Origin: Pseudomonas izuensis
Lineage (GTDB): Bacteria; Pseudomonadota; Gammaproteobacteria; Pseudomonadales; Pseudomonadaceae
Direction: 5' to 3'
DNA length: 64,000 nt
Assembly: GCF_009861505.1 (NCBI RefSeq)
Contig: NZ_WTFT01000004.1
Span: 142,822-206,821 of the forward strand
Shown here: in pieces, positions 1 through 8,645 of the stretch
Layout: every line of letters starts with the position of its first letter
How positions within the stretch are numbered: the first letter of the stretch is position 1
Program-made: the position numbers and the translations under genes
Notes under the pieces: generated by a model
The model's database searches: none
What the model was told of the DNA's origin: nothing
What the model saw: only the letters and a program-made list of their open reading frames with translations

Positions 1-17
1 GCAGGCTCACTCCTACA
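1..17. repeat. Truncated REP palindrome half
   Basis: The first 17 bases match one half of the REP repeat seen repeatedly in this window (GCAGGCTC then CTCCTACA, with one change). The partner half would lie outside the window. Nothing else is recognisable before the first gene except its ribosome-binding region. Confidence 0.5.
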
Positions 18-123
18 TTTGATTAGTGTCGCCCTCACCTCTGCATCACTCTCATCAATCATCGTATCCAGCTTCAATTCGCCCACCTTAGACTCGGCCC
101 ATTCCAATGAAAGGTAGGCCGCC

Positions 124-1926
124 ATGTCCGAGACGCTGCTCAGTTCCCGCAATCTGGCTTTCGAGCTGTATGAGGTCCTTGATGCCGAAGGCCTGACTCA
201 GCGCGAGCGGTTTGCCGAGCACAACCGCGAAACCTTCGATGCCGCCCTCGGCACCGCCCGCAGCATTGCCGAGAAGTTCTTCGCCCCGCACAACCGCAAG
301 GGCGACGAGAACGAGCCACGCTATGAGAACGGCCAGGCGATTCTGATTCCGGAAGTGAAACCGGCGGTGGACGCCTTCCTCGAAGCCGGTTTCCTCAATG
401 CCGCGCGCAGTTTCGACGCCGGTGGCATGCAGCTTCCTACATTGCTGTCCCAAGCCTGCTTCGCCCACTTTCAATCGGCCAACGCGGCGTCGACCTCGTA
501 CCCGTTCCTGACCATGGGCGCGGCGAACCTGATCGAAAGCTTCGGCACCGAGGAGCAAAAAAGGCGCTTTCTGCAACCGATGATCGACGGGCGCTTCTTC
601 GGCACCATGGCCCTGACCGAACCGCACGCGGGCTCATCGCTGTCGGATATTCGTACCCGCGCCGAGCCTGCGTCCGACGGCACTTATCGACTCAAGGGCA
701 ACAAGATCTTCATCTCCGGCGGTGATCACCCGTTGTCGGAAAATATCGTGCACATGGTCCTGGCCAAACTGCCCGATGCGCCCGCCGGGGTGAAGGGCAT
801 TTCGCTGTTTATCGTGCCCAAGTTCCTGGTCAACGATGACGGCAGCCTCGGCCAGCGCAACGATGTACTGCTGGCCGGCCTGTTCCACAAGATGGGCTGG
901 CGCGGCACCACGTCCACCGCGCTTAACTTCGGCGATAACGGTGAATGCGTCGGCTATCTGGTAGGCAAGCCGCACCATGGCTTGAGCTACATGTTCCAGA
1001 TGATGAACGAGGCGCGGATCGGCGTCGGCATGGGCGCGGTGATGCTCGGTTACGCAGGCTATCTGTACTCGCTGGAATACGCCCGTTTACGTCCGCAGGG
1101 TCGTGTGCCGGACAGCAAGGACCCGAACACCGCACCGGTGGCGATCATCCAGCACGCCGACGTCAAACGCATGCTGTTGACCCAGAAAGCCTACGTCGAA
1201 GGCTCATTCGACCTGGGGCTGTATGCCGCGCGGCTGTTCGACGACACCACCACCCTCGGGACCGAAGCCGAGCGCAAACAGGCCCACGAGTTGCTGGATC
1301 TGCTGACGCCTATCGTCAAATCCTGGCCGTCGGAGTTCTGCCTGAAGGCCAACGAACTGGCGATCCAGATCCTCGGCGGCCACGGTTACACCCGCGAATA
1401 CCCGGTGGAGCAGTACTACCGCGACAATCGCCTGAACCCGATCCATGAAGGCACCCACGGCATTCAGTCGCTGGACCTGCTGGGGCGCAAACTGGCACAG
1501 AACGGTGGCGCGGGGCTCAAGCAACTGATCCGCCTGATCGCCGACACCGCCGAGCGTGCCCAGGCCCATGAGTCGCTTGACGCCCTGCGTGATCCACTGG
1601 AAAAACTGGTGGCGCGCCTGCAAACCGTGACCATTGGCCTGCTGACTGATCTGGCGCAGGGCAAGGTCAACAGCAGCCTGGCGAATTCGGCGCTGTACCT
1701 GAAAGTGTTCGGCCACACGGTGATTGGCTGGCGCTGGCTGGAACAGGCGATCCGGGCCGAGGAAGGGTTGGCCAAGGGCAGTGCGGCGGATGTGGGTTTC
1801 TATAAAGGCAAGTTGCAGGCGGCGCGCTATTTCCTGACCTGGGAAATTCCTGGATGCCACCATGAACTGGCGATTCTTGAGGCGCGGGATGATGTTTGCC
1901 TGGGCATGCAGGATGAGTGGTTCTGA
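124..1926 (+). CDS. Acyl-CoA dehydrogenase, long 600-residue type with C-terminal domain
   Basis: An FAD-dependent acyl-CoA dehydrogenase that should introduce the trans-2 double bond in the first step of fatty acid beta-oxidation in the cytoplasm. The family flavin/substrate loop TEPHAGSS is at residues 165-172, and the catalytic-base region reads IHEGTHGIQ with Glu442. At 600 residues it is longer than classical dehydrogenases (about 380), because it carries the extra C-terminal domain of the long-form group found in several copies in pseudomonads. The ATG at 124 follows GAAAGGTAGG. It is a single gene; a REP doublet separates it from the convergent chemoreceptor gene, and no regulator is adjacent. 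Chain-length specificity cannot be read from the sequence. Confidence 0.93.
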   Translation: MSETLLSSRNLAFELYEVLDAEGLTQRERFAEHNRETFDAALGTARSIAEKFFAPHNRKGDENEPRYENGQAILIPEVKPAVDAFLEAGFLNAARSFDAGGMQLPTLLSQACFAHFQSANAASTSYPFLTMGAANLIESFGTEEQKRRFLQPMIDGRFFGTMALTEPHAGSSLSDIRTRAEPASDGTYRLKGNKIFISGGDHPLSENIVHMVLAKLPDAPAGVKGISLFIVPKFLVNDDGSLGQRNDVLLAGLFHKMGWRGTTSTALNFGDNGECVGYLVGKPHHGLSYMFQMMNEARIGVGMGAVMLGYAGYLYSLEYARLRPQGRVPDSKDPNTAPVAIIQHADVKRMLLTQKAYVEGSFDLGLYAARLFDDTTTLGTEAERKQAHELLDLLTPIVKSWPSEFCLKANELAIQILGGHGYTREYPVEQYYRDNRLNPIHEGTHGIQSLDLLGRKLAQNGGAGLKQLIRLIADTAERAQAHESLDALRDPLEKLVARLQTVTIGLLTDLAQGKVNSSLANSALYLKVFGHTVIGWRWLEQAIRAEEGLAKGSAADVGFYKGKLQAARYFLTWEIPGCHHELAILEARDDVCLGMQDEWF

Positions 1927-1956
1927 CCATAGCCTTTCGGTGCTGCTGAAAACCAA

Positions 1957-2045
1957 TCGCGGGCAAGCCCGCTCCCACAGTGATCTCAGTTGCTCACAAT
2001 AATGTGTTCAACACACAAACCCTGTGGGAGCGGGCTAGCCCGCGA
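1957..2045. repeat. REP doublet (inverted pair) between convergent genes
   Basis: Two REP palindromes face each other at 1957-1980 and 2022-2045 and differ at one position over 24 bp. They use the GGGCAAGCCCGC core variant rather than the GCGAGC core common elsewhere in the window. The pair lies between the convergent acyl-CoA dehydrogenase and chemoreceptor genes and could act as a bidirectional terminator. Confidence 0.85.
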
Positions 2046-2067
2046 TGAGGACGGCACAGACAACACA

Positions 2068-4005
2068 TCAACTGAGTTTGAACCCTCCCACCTGCCGCGC
2101 CAGGTCATCGGCCAGCCGCTGCAGCGTCTGGCAATCCTCACGACAAGCCCTGACCTCCCCCGCCGTCGCCCGTGCCAGATCGGAAATCCCCTGCACATTG
2201 CGGTTGATCTCCTCCGTCACCGCCGATTGCTCTTCTGTCGCCGTCGCGACCTGTTGGTTCATGTCGCTGATGTGCTCGACCTGCCCGGTTATCGCCGTCA
2301 ATGACGCTCCTGTCCTCTGGCTCGACTCGACACCGGTGCCCGTTGCCGCCTGCCCGGCATGCATCGATGACACCGCATTCTCGGCGCCCTGCTTGAGGCT
2401 GCCGATCATCTGCTGAATTTCATCGGTAGAGGCCTGCGTACGTCGAGCCAACGTGCGAACCTCATCGGCGACCACGGCAAACCCGCGCCCCATGTCCCCG
2501 GCCCGCGCCGCTTCGATGGCGGCATTCAAGGCCAACAGGTTGGTCTGCTCGGAAATCCCGCGAATCACCGCCAGCACCTGATCGATCGACGCCACCTGAT
2601 CGGCCAGCTCTCCCACGGCGCTGGCGGCGACACCGATTTCGTCGGACATGCTTTCGATATGGCGAATCGAACCGCCCACCACCTCCCTCGCCTGCATGGC
2701 CTCATCACGAGCCGTCTGCGAAGCGAGCGCCGCATGGCCGGCGTTCTGCGCGATGTCCTGCACGGTCAGACCCATTTCGTGGACCGCCGTGGCAACCATA
2801 TCGGTCATCTCCTGCTGACGACCGGAACGCTCGGCGGTGTTATCCACCACCCGCGCCACCTGGCTGACCGCCGTGCGCAAGTGCCCGCTGGTGGTAAGAA
2901 CTTCGCCGATCATGTCGCGCTGGCTGTCGAGGAATCGATTGAAGCCGCGAGCCAGGTCACCCAACTCATCGGCGCGACTGGAATCCAGCCGCTGGGTCAA
3001 ATCTCCACCACCGCTACCAATGGCGACCAGCGCGGCTGTTACCTGACGAATCGGCCGCACCAACCCTCGGGCCAGCAATACCACCAGCAACAGGCATACC
3101 AACGCCACCGCCAGGCCGATACCGCTGCTCATCCACATGGCACGGCGTGCTTCGGCATAGATTTGCGACTGCGGCACTTCGGCCACCAGCGTCCAGCCCA
3201 GATCCCGCAGCGGCAGGCTTAATGCCAGATAATTTTCGCCCTCGCGCACAAAGCTGCTGCTGGTGGCGGAAAGTTGACCCATGACCGCACGCGCCGCCGG
3301 CTCGCTGATTTGCTCGGCCAAGGTACGTTTGCCGCTGAATTGCGCTTCGGGGTGAACCTGGATCAAACCGTCGGAACGCACGAGATAGACCTTGCCGCGC
3401 TTTCCGAAACTGAAGTTGTGGATCAGCTCCGACAGCTCTTTCATGCTCAGTCCGAGCCCGGCGACGCCCACGACTTTGCCGGCCTGTTCGACCTTGATGT
3501 CGATGAACAGCGCCAATTCTCCGGTAGCCGTGTCGTTGTCGATATTGAGGGTACGTGGCTGGCTGCTGTCGAGGAACGAGTAGAACCAGGCGTCTTTGGG
3601 ATTGGAACGGCTCAGGGTCCGGTCCAGACCTTTTTCGGTGATGTAGTGGCTGGAAGCAGTCCCGATAATCAGCGCGGTAAAGGCCTTGTGCTCGGCGCGA
3701 ATGCCTTCCAGATACTGCGCAAATGTGGAGGTCTGGCTACTGTTCTCACCCCCGGCCAACCAGTCGCGCACCATGCTGTTGCTGGCGATGTCCTTGGCGG
3801 CGGTAAGCGGTTGAACGAGGATGCGCTCGATGTCGTTGCGCATCGCCTCGATGCTCGATGGCAGCGCTTGTTCGACCAGATAGCGCTGGGCGAGTCGGTT
3901 GACCACGAGGGTATAAATGCCAACCACAATAAGAATACTGAGCAGCAAGGCGGTGCCCATGCTCAGGATCAACTGCCATTGAATACTGCGTCGCCAGAAC
4001 TGCAT
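2068..4005 (-). CDS. Methyl-accepting chemotaxis protein with Cache-like periplasmic sensor
   Basis: A transmembrane chemoreceptor of 645 residues. It has a TM helix at about residues 12-32, a periplasmic double-Cache-type sensor to about residue 280, a second TM helix at about 283-303, a HAMP segment, and a cytoplasmic signalling domain. The hairpin tip has the family sequence [18 protein letters not shown], which contacts CheA and CheW. Sensor residues around DAWFYSF suggest a Cache fold, but the amino-acid-binding signature is not clearly present, so the ligand is unknown. I chose the ATG at 4005 (MQFWRR) because GGGGG lies upstream and the TM helix follows directly; a start at 4065 would add 20 unlikely residues. 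It is a single-gene unit. Confidence 0.92.
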   Translation of the reverse strand: MQFWRRSIQWQLILSMGTALLLSILIVVGIYTLVVNRLAQRYLVEQALPSSIEAMRNDIERILVQPLTAAKDIASNSMVRDWLAGGENSSQTSTFAQYLEGIRAEHKAFTALIIGTASSHYITEKGLDRTLSRSNPKDAWFYSFLDSSQPRTLNIDNDTATGELALFIDIKVEQAGKVVGVAGLGLSMKELSELIHNFSFGKRGKVYLVRSDGLIQVHPEAQFSGKRTLAEQISEPAARAVMGQLSATSSSFVREGENYLALSLPLRDLGWTLVAEVPQSQIYAEARRAMWMSSGIGLAVALVCLLLVVLLARGLVRPIRQVTAALVAIGSGGGDLTQRLDSSRADELGDLARGFNRFLDSQRDMIGEVLTTSGHLRTAVSQVARVVDNTAERSGRQQEMTDMVATAVHEMGLTVQDIAQNAGHAALASQTARDEAMQAREVVGGSIRHIESMSDEIGVAASAVGELADQVASIDQVLAVIRGISEQTNLLALNAAIEAARAGDMGRGFAVVADEVRTLARRTQASTDEIQQMIGSLKQGAENAVSSMHAGQAATGTGVESSQRTGASLTAITGQVEHISDMNQQVATATEEQSAVTEEINRNVQGISDLARATAGEVRACREDCQTLQRLADDLARQVGGFKLS

Positions 4006-4105
4006 GGAGCACCCCCAAAGAATAAGAGGCTGAAACACTGCAACAGCCGTGCCGATTGTATACAACTAAACCGACAATTTATTCTTTGGTTGTGCGCAAA
4101 GCCGA

Positions 4106-4405
4106 TCAGGCCTGATTGATCGTCTTGGAGATCACTTCAACCGTGGCGCTGACTTGCTCTTGGTAACGGTCGAGTTCGAGCTTGTGCTGCTTTTGCATTT
4201 CAATCTGCTGGGAACACAGATTCATCGCGGCCAGCACCAGCAGTCGATCACCGATCAGGGTCGGGTATTTCTTTTTGGTCTCTGCCAGGGCAGCCTTCAA
4301 CATCAATGCAGCGTCCAGCAGGGTCTGCTCTTCCCCGGCCGGCGCCTTGATCGAATAGTCCTCCCCCAGGATCGAGACGACTTTTACCCCTGGGCCGTAA
4401 CTCAT
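4106..4405 (-). CDS. zapA: ZapA-family cell division protein
   Basis: A 99-residue protein matching the ZapA family, which crosslinks FtsZ filaments at the division ring. Features seen: an N-terminal beta strand segment (VKVVSILGEDYSI), the conserved central IGDRLLVLAAMNL helix, and a C-terminal coiled coil rich in Gln/Lys/Glu. The start at 4405 overlaps the stop of the upstream coiled-coil gene (ATGA, 4402-4405), so the two are probably translationally coupled. In pseudomonads the usual zapA lies beside the 6S RNA gene and a folate cyclo-ligase gene. Neither is present here, so this may be an additional copy. The family call is good; the paralogue status is inference. Confidence 0.8.
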   Translation of the reverse strand: MSYGPGVKVVSILGEDYSIKAPAGEEQTLLDAALMLKAALAETKKKYPTLIGDRLLVLAAMNLCSQQIEMQKQHKLELDRYQEQVSATVEVISKTINQA

Positions 4406-4632
4406 GCGCTGACAGGGCCAGCGCTGACGCGCTCAACCAGGGCCTGGATGCGTGCGGCGGTGGCGCCTTGTTTCTCTTCCTGTTCCATCAGGCTCAGTTG
4501 CAGGCTCTCGTTTTCATCCTTGGCCTGGGCCAGTTCGGCGCTCAGGGCTTGGTTGGTGCCGAGCAGGGTTTGGTTCTGTTGTACCAGGTCGCTGACCAGC
4601 TGTTCCAATTGGCTTAGGGATGCTTCCAACAT
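4402..4632 (-). CDS. Small coiled-coil protein, ZapB/TIGR02449-like
   Basis: A 76-residue protein from ATG 4632 (MLEASLSQLEQLV), almost entirely a heptad-patterned coiled coil (LEQLVSDLVQQNQTLL...LSAELAQAKDENESLQ). It resembles the small ZapB-like proteins encoded beside zapA in gammaproteobacteria, which layer on ZapA at the Z-ring. GGA lies about 9 bases before this ATG. An upstream in-frame start at 4710 would add 26 residues without coiled-coil character, so I did not use it. Its stop overlaps the zapA-like start (ATGA), which supports a shared role. The sequence is low in complexity, so the family call is tentative. Confidence 0.65.
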   Translation of the reverse strand: MLEASLSQLEQLVSDLVQQNQTLLGTNQALSAELAQAKDENESLQLSLMEQEEKQGATAARIQALVERVSAGPVSA

Positions 4633-4995
4633 TTTGATTTTCCAGGCATTTTCAAAGGGCGCGTACGATAAAGAAAAGTCACCGTGGATGCCAGGGTTAA
4701 ACAGGCGCAAGGCCTTGATTTTCCTGACCGGTGACCTTCTCGCGAACTTTAAAGACTGTGATTGGCCGATCTGGTTCCTGCACTTCGTCGCCCGCCCCTT
4801 TTCCTTTTGCAGGAGCGAGCACGCTCGCGATGGACGTTAAGGTTTACGCGGGCAGTCTGGATAAGCGCGTTATCGTTAACGTCCATCGCGAGCAAGCTTT
4901 GCTCCCACGAGGCTCAAGACTTCAGCCGCATGACCGATAAGTCGTTCATACGTCAGCCCCGGCACCGCTCAGGTGCGTTCCATTCGGTAAATACC
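4633..4995. other. Divergent intergenic region carrying a REP doublet
   Basis: These 363 bp separate the minus-strand coiled-coil/zapA-like pair from the plus-strand chemoreceptor. The centre holds a REP doublet (4809-4908). No open frame here has a credible start and ribosome-binding site. Promoters for both flanking units must lie here, but I see no clear -35/-10 pair. Confidence 0.6.
4809..4908. repeat. REP doublet
   Basis: Inverted REP units lie at about 4809-4833 and 4883-4908. The spacer contains GCGTTATCGTTAACGTCCATCGC, split here into GCGTTATCG and TTAACGTCC, related to the spacer of the doublets at 24015, 30161 and 34390. One arm has the AGCAAGCTTTGCTCC variant. Confidence 0.8.
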
Positions 4996-6621
4996 ATGTC
5001 CCTTCGTAATATGAACATCGCCCCTCGGGCGTTCCTCAGCTTCGCGCTGATCGGTGGCCTGATGATGGTTCTGGGAGTGTTTGCCTTGAACCAGATGAGC
5101 AAGATCCGTGGCGCCGCCGAAGACATCACCAACAACAGTGTGCCGAGCATCAAGAGCCTGGACGACTTCACCCAACTGACCTTGCGTTTGCGTGTGCTTT
5201 CTTATCGTTTGCTGGTGAATCGTGAACCGGATGTTCAGCAAAAAACCATGGAACTGCTCGAACTGCGCAATCAGCAGATTCGCACGGCCCAGGCCACCTA
5301 CGAAAAACTGATCGCCAGCCCGCAGGAACGTGCGGCCTACGATCAGTACGTGCAGCTGCTGGGACAATACCGCCAGATCGAAGACCGGATGAAGACCCTG
5401 TCACGCAATAATCAGGTCGACGAACTGCGCAGCCTGCTCAACACCGATTTGCTGAACAACTCCGAAGCGATCAACACGGTGCTGAACACGCTGCTGGAGA
5501 TCAACACCCGGCAGACCCTCGACACCAACCAGCAAGCCGCCGATCAGTACGCTTCGGCATTCACTCTGGTGATCACCCTGCTGGTGATCGCCACCGGCCT
5601 GACCCTTCTGCTCGCCTGGTTGCTGACCAACAGCATCACCAAACCGATCGCCAACGCCTTGAATGCCGCCGAGCAAATCGCCGAAGGCAACCTGACGCGC
5701 CCAATCACCGTTGATGGCGAAGACGAGGCCGGCCGCCTGCTGCAGGCGATGTCCAGGATGCAGGACAAGTTGCGCGACACCCTGCAACGGATTTCCGGTT
5801 CGGCCACTCAATTGGCTTCTGCCGCCGAAGAACTCAACAGCGTGACCGACGAAAGCGCCCGCGGCCTGACCCAACAGAACAATGAAATCGAACAGGCCGC
5901 CACGGCGGTCAACGAAATGACCAGCGCCGTGGAGGAGGTCGCGCGCAATGCCGTCAGCACGTCCGAAGCCTCGAAGAACGCCACCACCTCTGCCGGTGAT
6001 GGTCGTGACCTGGTGCAGGAAACCGTCAGCGCCATCGAACGCATGAGTGCTGACGTGCAGAGCACGGCCACGCTGATCAGCGATCTGGCCAATGAATCGC
6101 GCGATATCGGCAAGGTACTGGACGTGATTCGCGGCCTGGCCGACCAGACCAACCTGCTGGCCCTCAACGCCGCCATCGAAGCGGCACGTGCCGGTGAGGC
6201 CGGTCGCGGTTTTGCGGTGGTGGCGGATGAAGTGCGGGCCCTGGCGCACCGCACCCAACAGTCGACCAGTGAAATCGAACGCATGATCGGCAGCATCCAG
6301 AGCGGCACCGAGCACGCGGTGGATTCGATGCGCAATAGCACCGAGCGCGCCGAGTCGACCCTGAACATCGCCCGCGGCGCCGGGATGTCGCTCGACACCA
6401 TCAACAGTGCCATCGTGGAAATCAACGAGCGCAACCTGGTGATCGCCAGCGCCGCCGAAGAACAGGCGCAAGTGGCCCGCGAAGTGGACCGCAACCTGGT
6501 GAACATTCGCGACCTGTCGGTACAGTCGGCCACCGGCGCCAACCAGACCAGCGCGGCCAGTAGCGAGCTGTCGCGATTGGCACTGGACCTGAACAATATG
6601 GTCGCGCGATTCAGCCTGTAA
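4996..6621 (+). CDS. Methyl-accepting chemotaxis protein with four-helix-bundle sensor
   Basis: A chemoreceptor of 541 residues. A TM helix at about 14-34 is followed by a helical periplasmic sensor of about 155 residues, rich in Leu/Gln/Arg heptads (four-helix-bundle type). Then come a second TM helix (about 194-214), HAMP, and a signalling domain with the tip [25 protein letters not shown]. It transmits ligand occupancy to CheA/CheW at the inner membrane. I chose the ATG at 4996 (MSLRNMN); an ATG at 5011 is also possible, and neither has a strong Shine-Dalgarno. Earlier in-frame starts would translate the REP doublet and were rejected. The ligand is unknown. A REP doublet that could terminate transcription follows. 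Confidence 0.9.
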   Translation: MSLRNMNIAPRAFLSFALIGGLMMVLGVFALNQMSKIRGAAEDITNNSVPSIKSLDDFTQLTLRLRVLSYRLLVNREPDVQQKTMELLELRNQQIRTAQATYEKLIASPQERAAYDQYVQLLGQYRQIEDRMKTLSRNNQVDELRSLLNTDLLNNSEAINTVLNTLLEINTRQTLDTNQQAADQYASAFTLVITLLVIATGLTLLLAWLLTNSITKPIANALNAAEQIAEGNLTRPITVDGEDEAGRLLQAMSRMQDKLRDTLQRISGSATQLASAAEELNSVTDESARGLTQQNNEIEQAATAVNEMTSAVEEVARNAVSTSEASKNATTSAGDGRDLVQETVSAIERMSADVQSTATLISDLANESRDIGKVLDVIRGLADQTNLLALNAAIEAARAGEAGRGFAVVADEVRALAHRTQQSTSEIERMIGSIQSGTEHAVDSMRNSTERAESTLNIARGAGMSLDTINSAIVEINERNLVIASAAEEQAQVAREVDRNLVNIRDLSVQSATGANQTSAASSELSRLALDLNNMVARFSL

Positions 6622-6641
6622 TAAAGGGTAGTCACCATCCC

Positions 6642-6723
6642 GTAGGAGCTGGCTTGCCAGCGAAGACGGCCTCAAGAACATTGCAATATTTGAGGGCCTC
6701 TTCGCTGGCAAGCCAGCTCCTAC
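6642..6723. repeat. REP doublet forming a near-complete hairpin
   Basis: A different REP variant, TAGGAGCTGGCTTGCCAGCGAAG, lies at 6642-6665 with its inverted copy at 6700-6723. Parts of the inner spacer (GGCCTCAA...TTGAGGGCC) also pair, so the whole 82 bp can fold as one hairpin. It lies just after the chemoreceptor stop and may serve as its terminator. Confidence 0.85.
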
Positions 6724-6774
6724 AAGGGATCGGCGGCATTTGCAGATTGGGTTTTATTGATCTGCAAAACCTTT

Positions 6775-6805
6775 TTGACAGCATCACATTTCAACAGGTT
6801 AGAAT
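6775..6805 (+). promoter_or_regulatory. Sigma-70 type promoter for nhaP2
   Basis: TTGACA lies at 6775-6780, with TTAGAAT at 6799-6805 as the -10 (spacer 18-19). This would place the transcript start near 6812, about 55 bases before the nhaP2 start. The -35 is a perfect consensus; the spacing is slightly long. Confidence 0.5.
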
Positions 6806-6867
6806 CGCTGGCACGCAGACTGCATGGTCAGTTTGTGCCCGCCTTTCAGCTTTCTGGAGTACTGCCT

Positions 6868-8610
6868 TTGAATGCGACGACCATCAACAGCCTGTTCTTG
6901 ATCGGCGCGTTGCTGGTAGGTGCGAGCATTCTGGTGAGTTCACTATCTTCGCGCCTCGGCATTCCGATTCTGGTCATCATCCTGGCCGTGGGCATGGCCG
7001 CCGGGGTCGATGGCGGCGGCATCATTTTCGATAACTACCCCACGGCTTATCTGGTCGGCAACCTGGCGCTGGCGGTGATCCTGCTGGACGGCGGTTTACG
7101 CACCCGGGTGTCGAGTTTCCGCGTGGCGTTATGGCCTGCATTGTCGCTGGCAACGGTCGGCGTGTTGATCACCACCGGGCTGACCGGCATGGCCGCCGCC
7201 TGGCTGTTCAATCTGAACCTGATTCAAGGCCTGCTGATCGGCGCCATCGTCGGCTCCACCGACGCTGCGGCGGTGTTCTCATTGCTCGGTGGCAAAGGCC
7301 TGAACGAGCGGGTGACCGCCAGCCTTGAGATCGAATCCGGCAGCAACGACCCGATGGCGGTGTTCCTCACCGTGACCTTGATCGACATGCTCGCCAGCGG
7401 CCAGACCGGCTTGCACTGGAGCCTGCTGACCCACCTGCTGCGCGAGTTCGGTATCGGTGCCGTTATCGGCCTGGGCGGTGGCTGGCTCATGCTGCAATTG
7501 GTCAACCGTATCAACCTGGCCACCGGTCTTTATCCGATTCTGGTCATCGCCGGCGGCCTGGTGGTGTTTGCCCTGACCAACGCCCTGCATGGCAGCGGTT
7601 TCCTGGCGGTGTACCTGTGCGGCCTGGTGATCGGCAACCGGCCGGTACGCAGTCGCCATGGCATCCTGCACATGCTCGACGGCATGGCCTGGCTGGCGCA
7701 GATCGGCATGTTCCTGGTGCTGGGGCTGCTGGTCACCCCCCACGACTTGCTGCCAATTGCGTTGCCGGCATTGGGCCTGGCGCTGTGGATGATTCTGTTT
7801 GCCCGCCCGCTGTCGGTGCTGGCCGGCCTGCTGCCGTTCAAGGCCTTCCATGGGCGTGAAAAGGCGTTCATTTCCTGGGTCGGCTTGCGTGGCGCAGTGC
7901 CGATCATTCTGGCGGTGTTCCCGCTGATGGCGGGCCTGCCCAACGCCCAGCTCTATTTCAACCTCGCCTTCTTTATCGTGCTGGTGTCGCTGCTGGTCCA
8001 GGGCACGAGCCTGCCGTGGATCGCCAAACTGCTGAAGGTGACGGTGCCACCGGAGCCCGCGCCGATTTCGCGCTCCGCCCTGGAAGTCCATGTCACCAGC
8101 GAATGGGAGCTGTTCGTTTATCGTCTCGGCGCCGAAAAATGGTGCATCGGCTCGCACCTTCGTGAACTGAAAATGCCCGAAGGCACCCGCATCGCAGCCC
8201 TGTTTCGGGGCGAACAACTGCTCCATCCGTCGGGTAGTACGGTGCTCGAAGTCGACGATTTGCTCTGCGTAATCGGCCACGAACACAACCTTCCCGCCCT
8301 CGGAAAGCTGTTCAGCCAGGCGCCGCAACGGGGCCTCGATTTGCGCTTCTTCGGCGACTTCGTGCTCGAAGGAGACGCCCAGCTGGCCGCGGTTGCTGCC
8401 CTGTACGGGTTGAAGGTCGAAGGCATCGATCCGGACATGTCCCTGGGCCACTTCATTGCCCAAAAAGTGGGCGGCGCACCGGTGGTTGGCGACCAGGTGG
8501 AATGGAACAACACCATCTGGACCGTCGCGGTCATGGAGGGGAACAAGATCGGCAAAGTGGGCGTCAGATTCCCCGAAGGAAGTCGCCCGGGTCCCGGCTT
8601 GTTCCTCTAA
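6868..8610 (+). CDS. nhaP2: K+(or Na+)/H+ antiporter of the NhaP2/CvrA type
   Basis: A 580-residue inner-membrane cation/proton antiporter. The first 390 or so residues form about 12 hydrophobic helices with the CPA1 signatures [17 protein letters not shown] and the acidic ESGSNDP motif used for cation/proton exchange. The cytoplasmic C-terminal part (about 410-580) resembles TrkA-C plus CorC/HlyC-associated domains, which in this family sense ligands. The start is TTG at 6868, chosen because TGGAG precedes it by 8 bases and the first TM helix begins immediately; no in-frame ATG gives a sensible N-terminus. Length matches family members. It probably guards against potassium overload or alkaline stress. 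It is its own transcription unit. Confidence 0.9.
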   Translation: MNATTINSLFLIGALLVGASILVSSLSSRLGIPILVIILAVGMAAGVDGGGIIFDNYPTAYLVGNLALAVILLDGGLRTRVSSFRVALWPALSLATVGVLITTGLTGMAAAWLFNLNLIQGLLIGAIVGSTDAAAVFSLLGGKGLNERVTASLEIESGSNDPMAVFLTVTLIDMLASGQTGLHWSLLTHLLREFGIGAVIGLGGGWLMLQLVNRINLATGLYPILVIAGGLVVFALTNALHGSGFLAVYLCGLVIGNRPVRSRHGILHMLDGMAWLAQIGMFLVLGLLVTPHDLLPIALPALGLALWMILFARPLSVLAGLLPFKAFHGREKAFISWVGLRGAVPIILAVFPLMAGLPNAQLYFNLAFFIVLVSLLVQGTSLPWIAKLLKVTVPPEPAPISRSALEVHVTSEWELFVYRLGAEKWCIGSHLRELKMPEGTRIAALFRGEQLLHPSGSTVLEVDDLLCVIGHEHNLPALGKLFSQAPQRGLDLRFFGDFVLEGDAQLAAVAALYGLKVEGIDPDMSLGHFIAQKVGGAPVVGDQVEWNNTIWTVAVMEGNKIGKVGVRFPEGSRPGPGLFL

Positions 8611-8645
8611 ACTCCAATCTTCGTCCTGTTTTTTAATCGGTCTTT

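Noticed and set aside
4762..4995. Upstream in-frame extension of the second chemoreceptor
   Set aside because: It would translate a REP doublet and put 78 hydrophilic residues ahead of the first TM helix; ATG 4996 is more plausible.
7279..8463. 394-codon open frame on the minus strand
   Set aside because: Antisense to nhaP2, with extreme Gln/His/Arg content and no recognisable fold.
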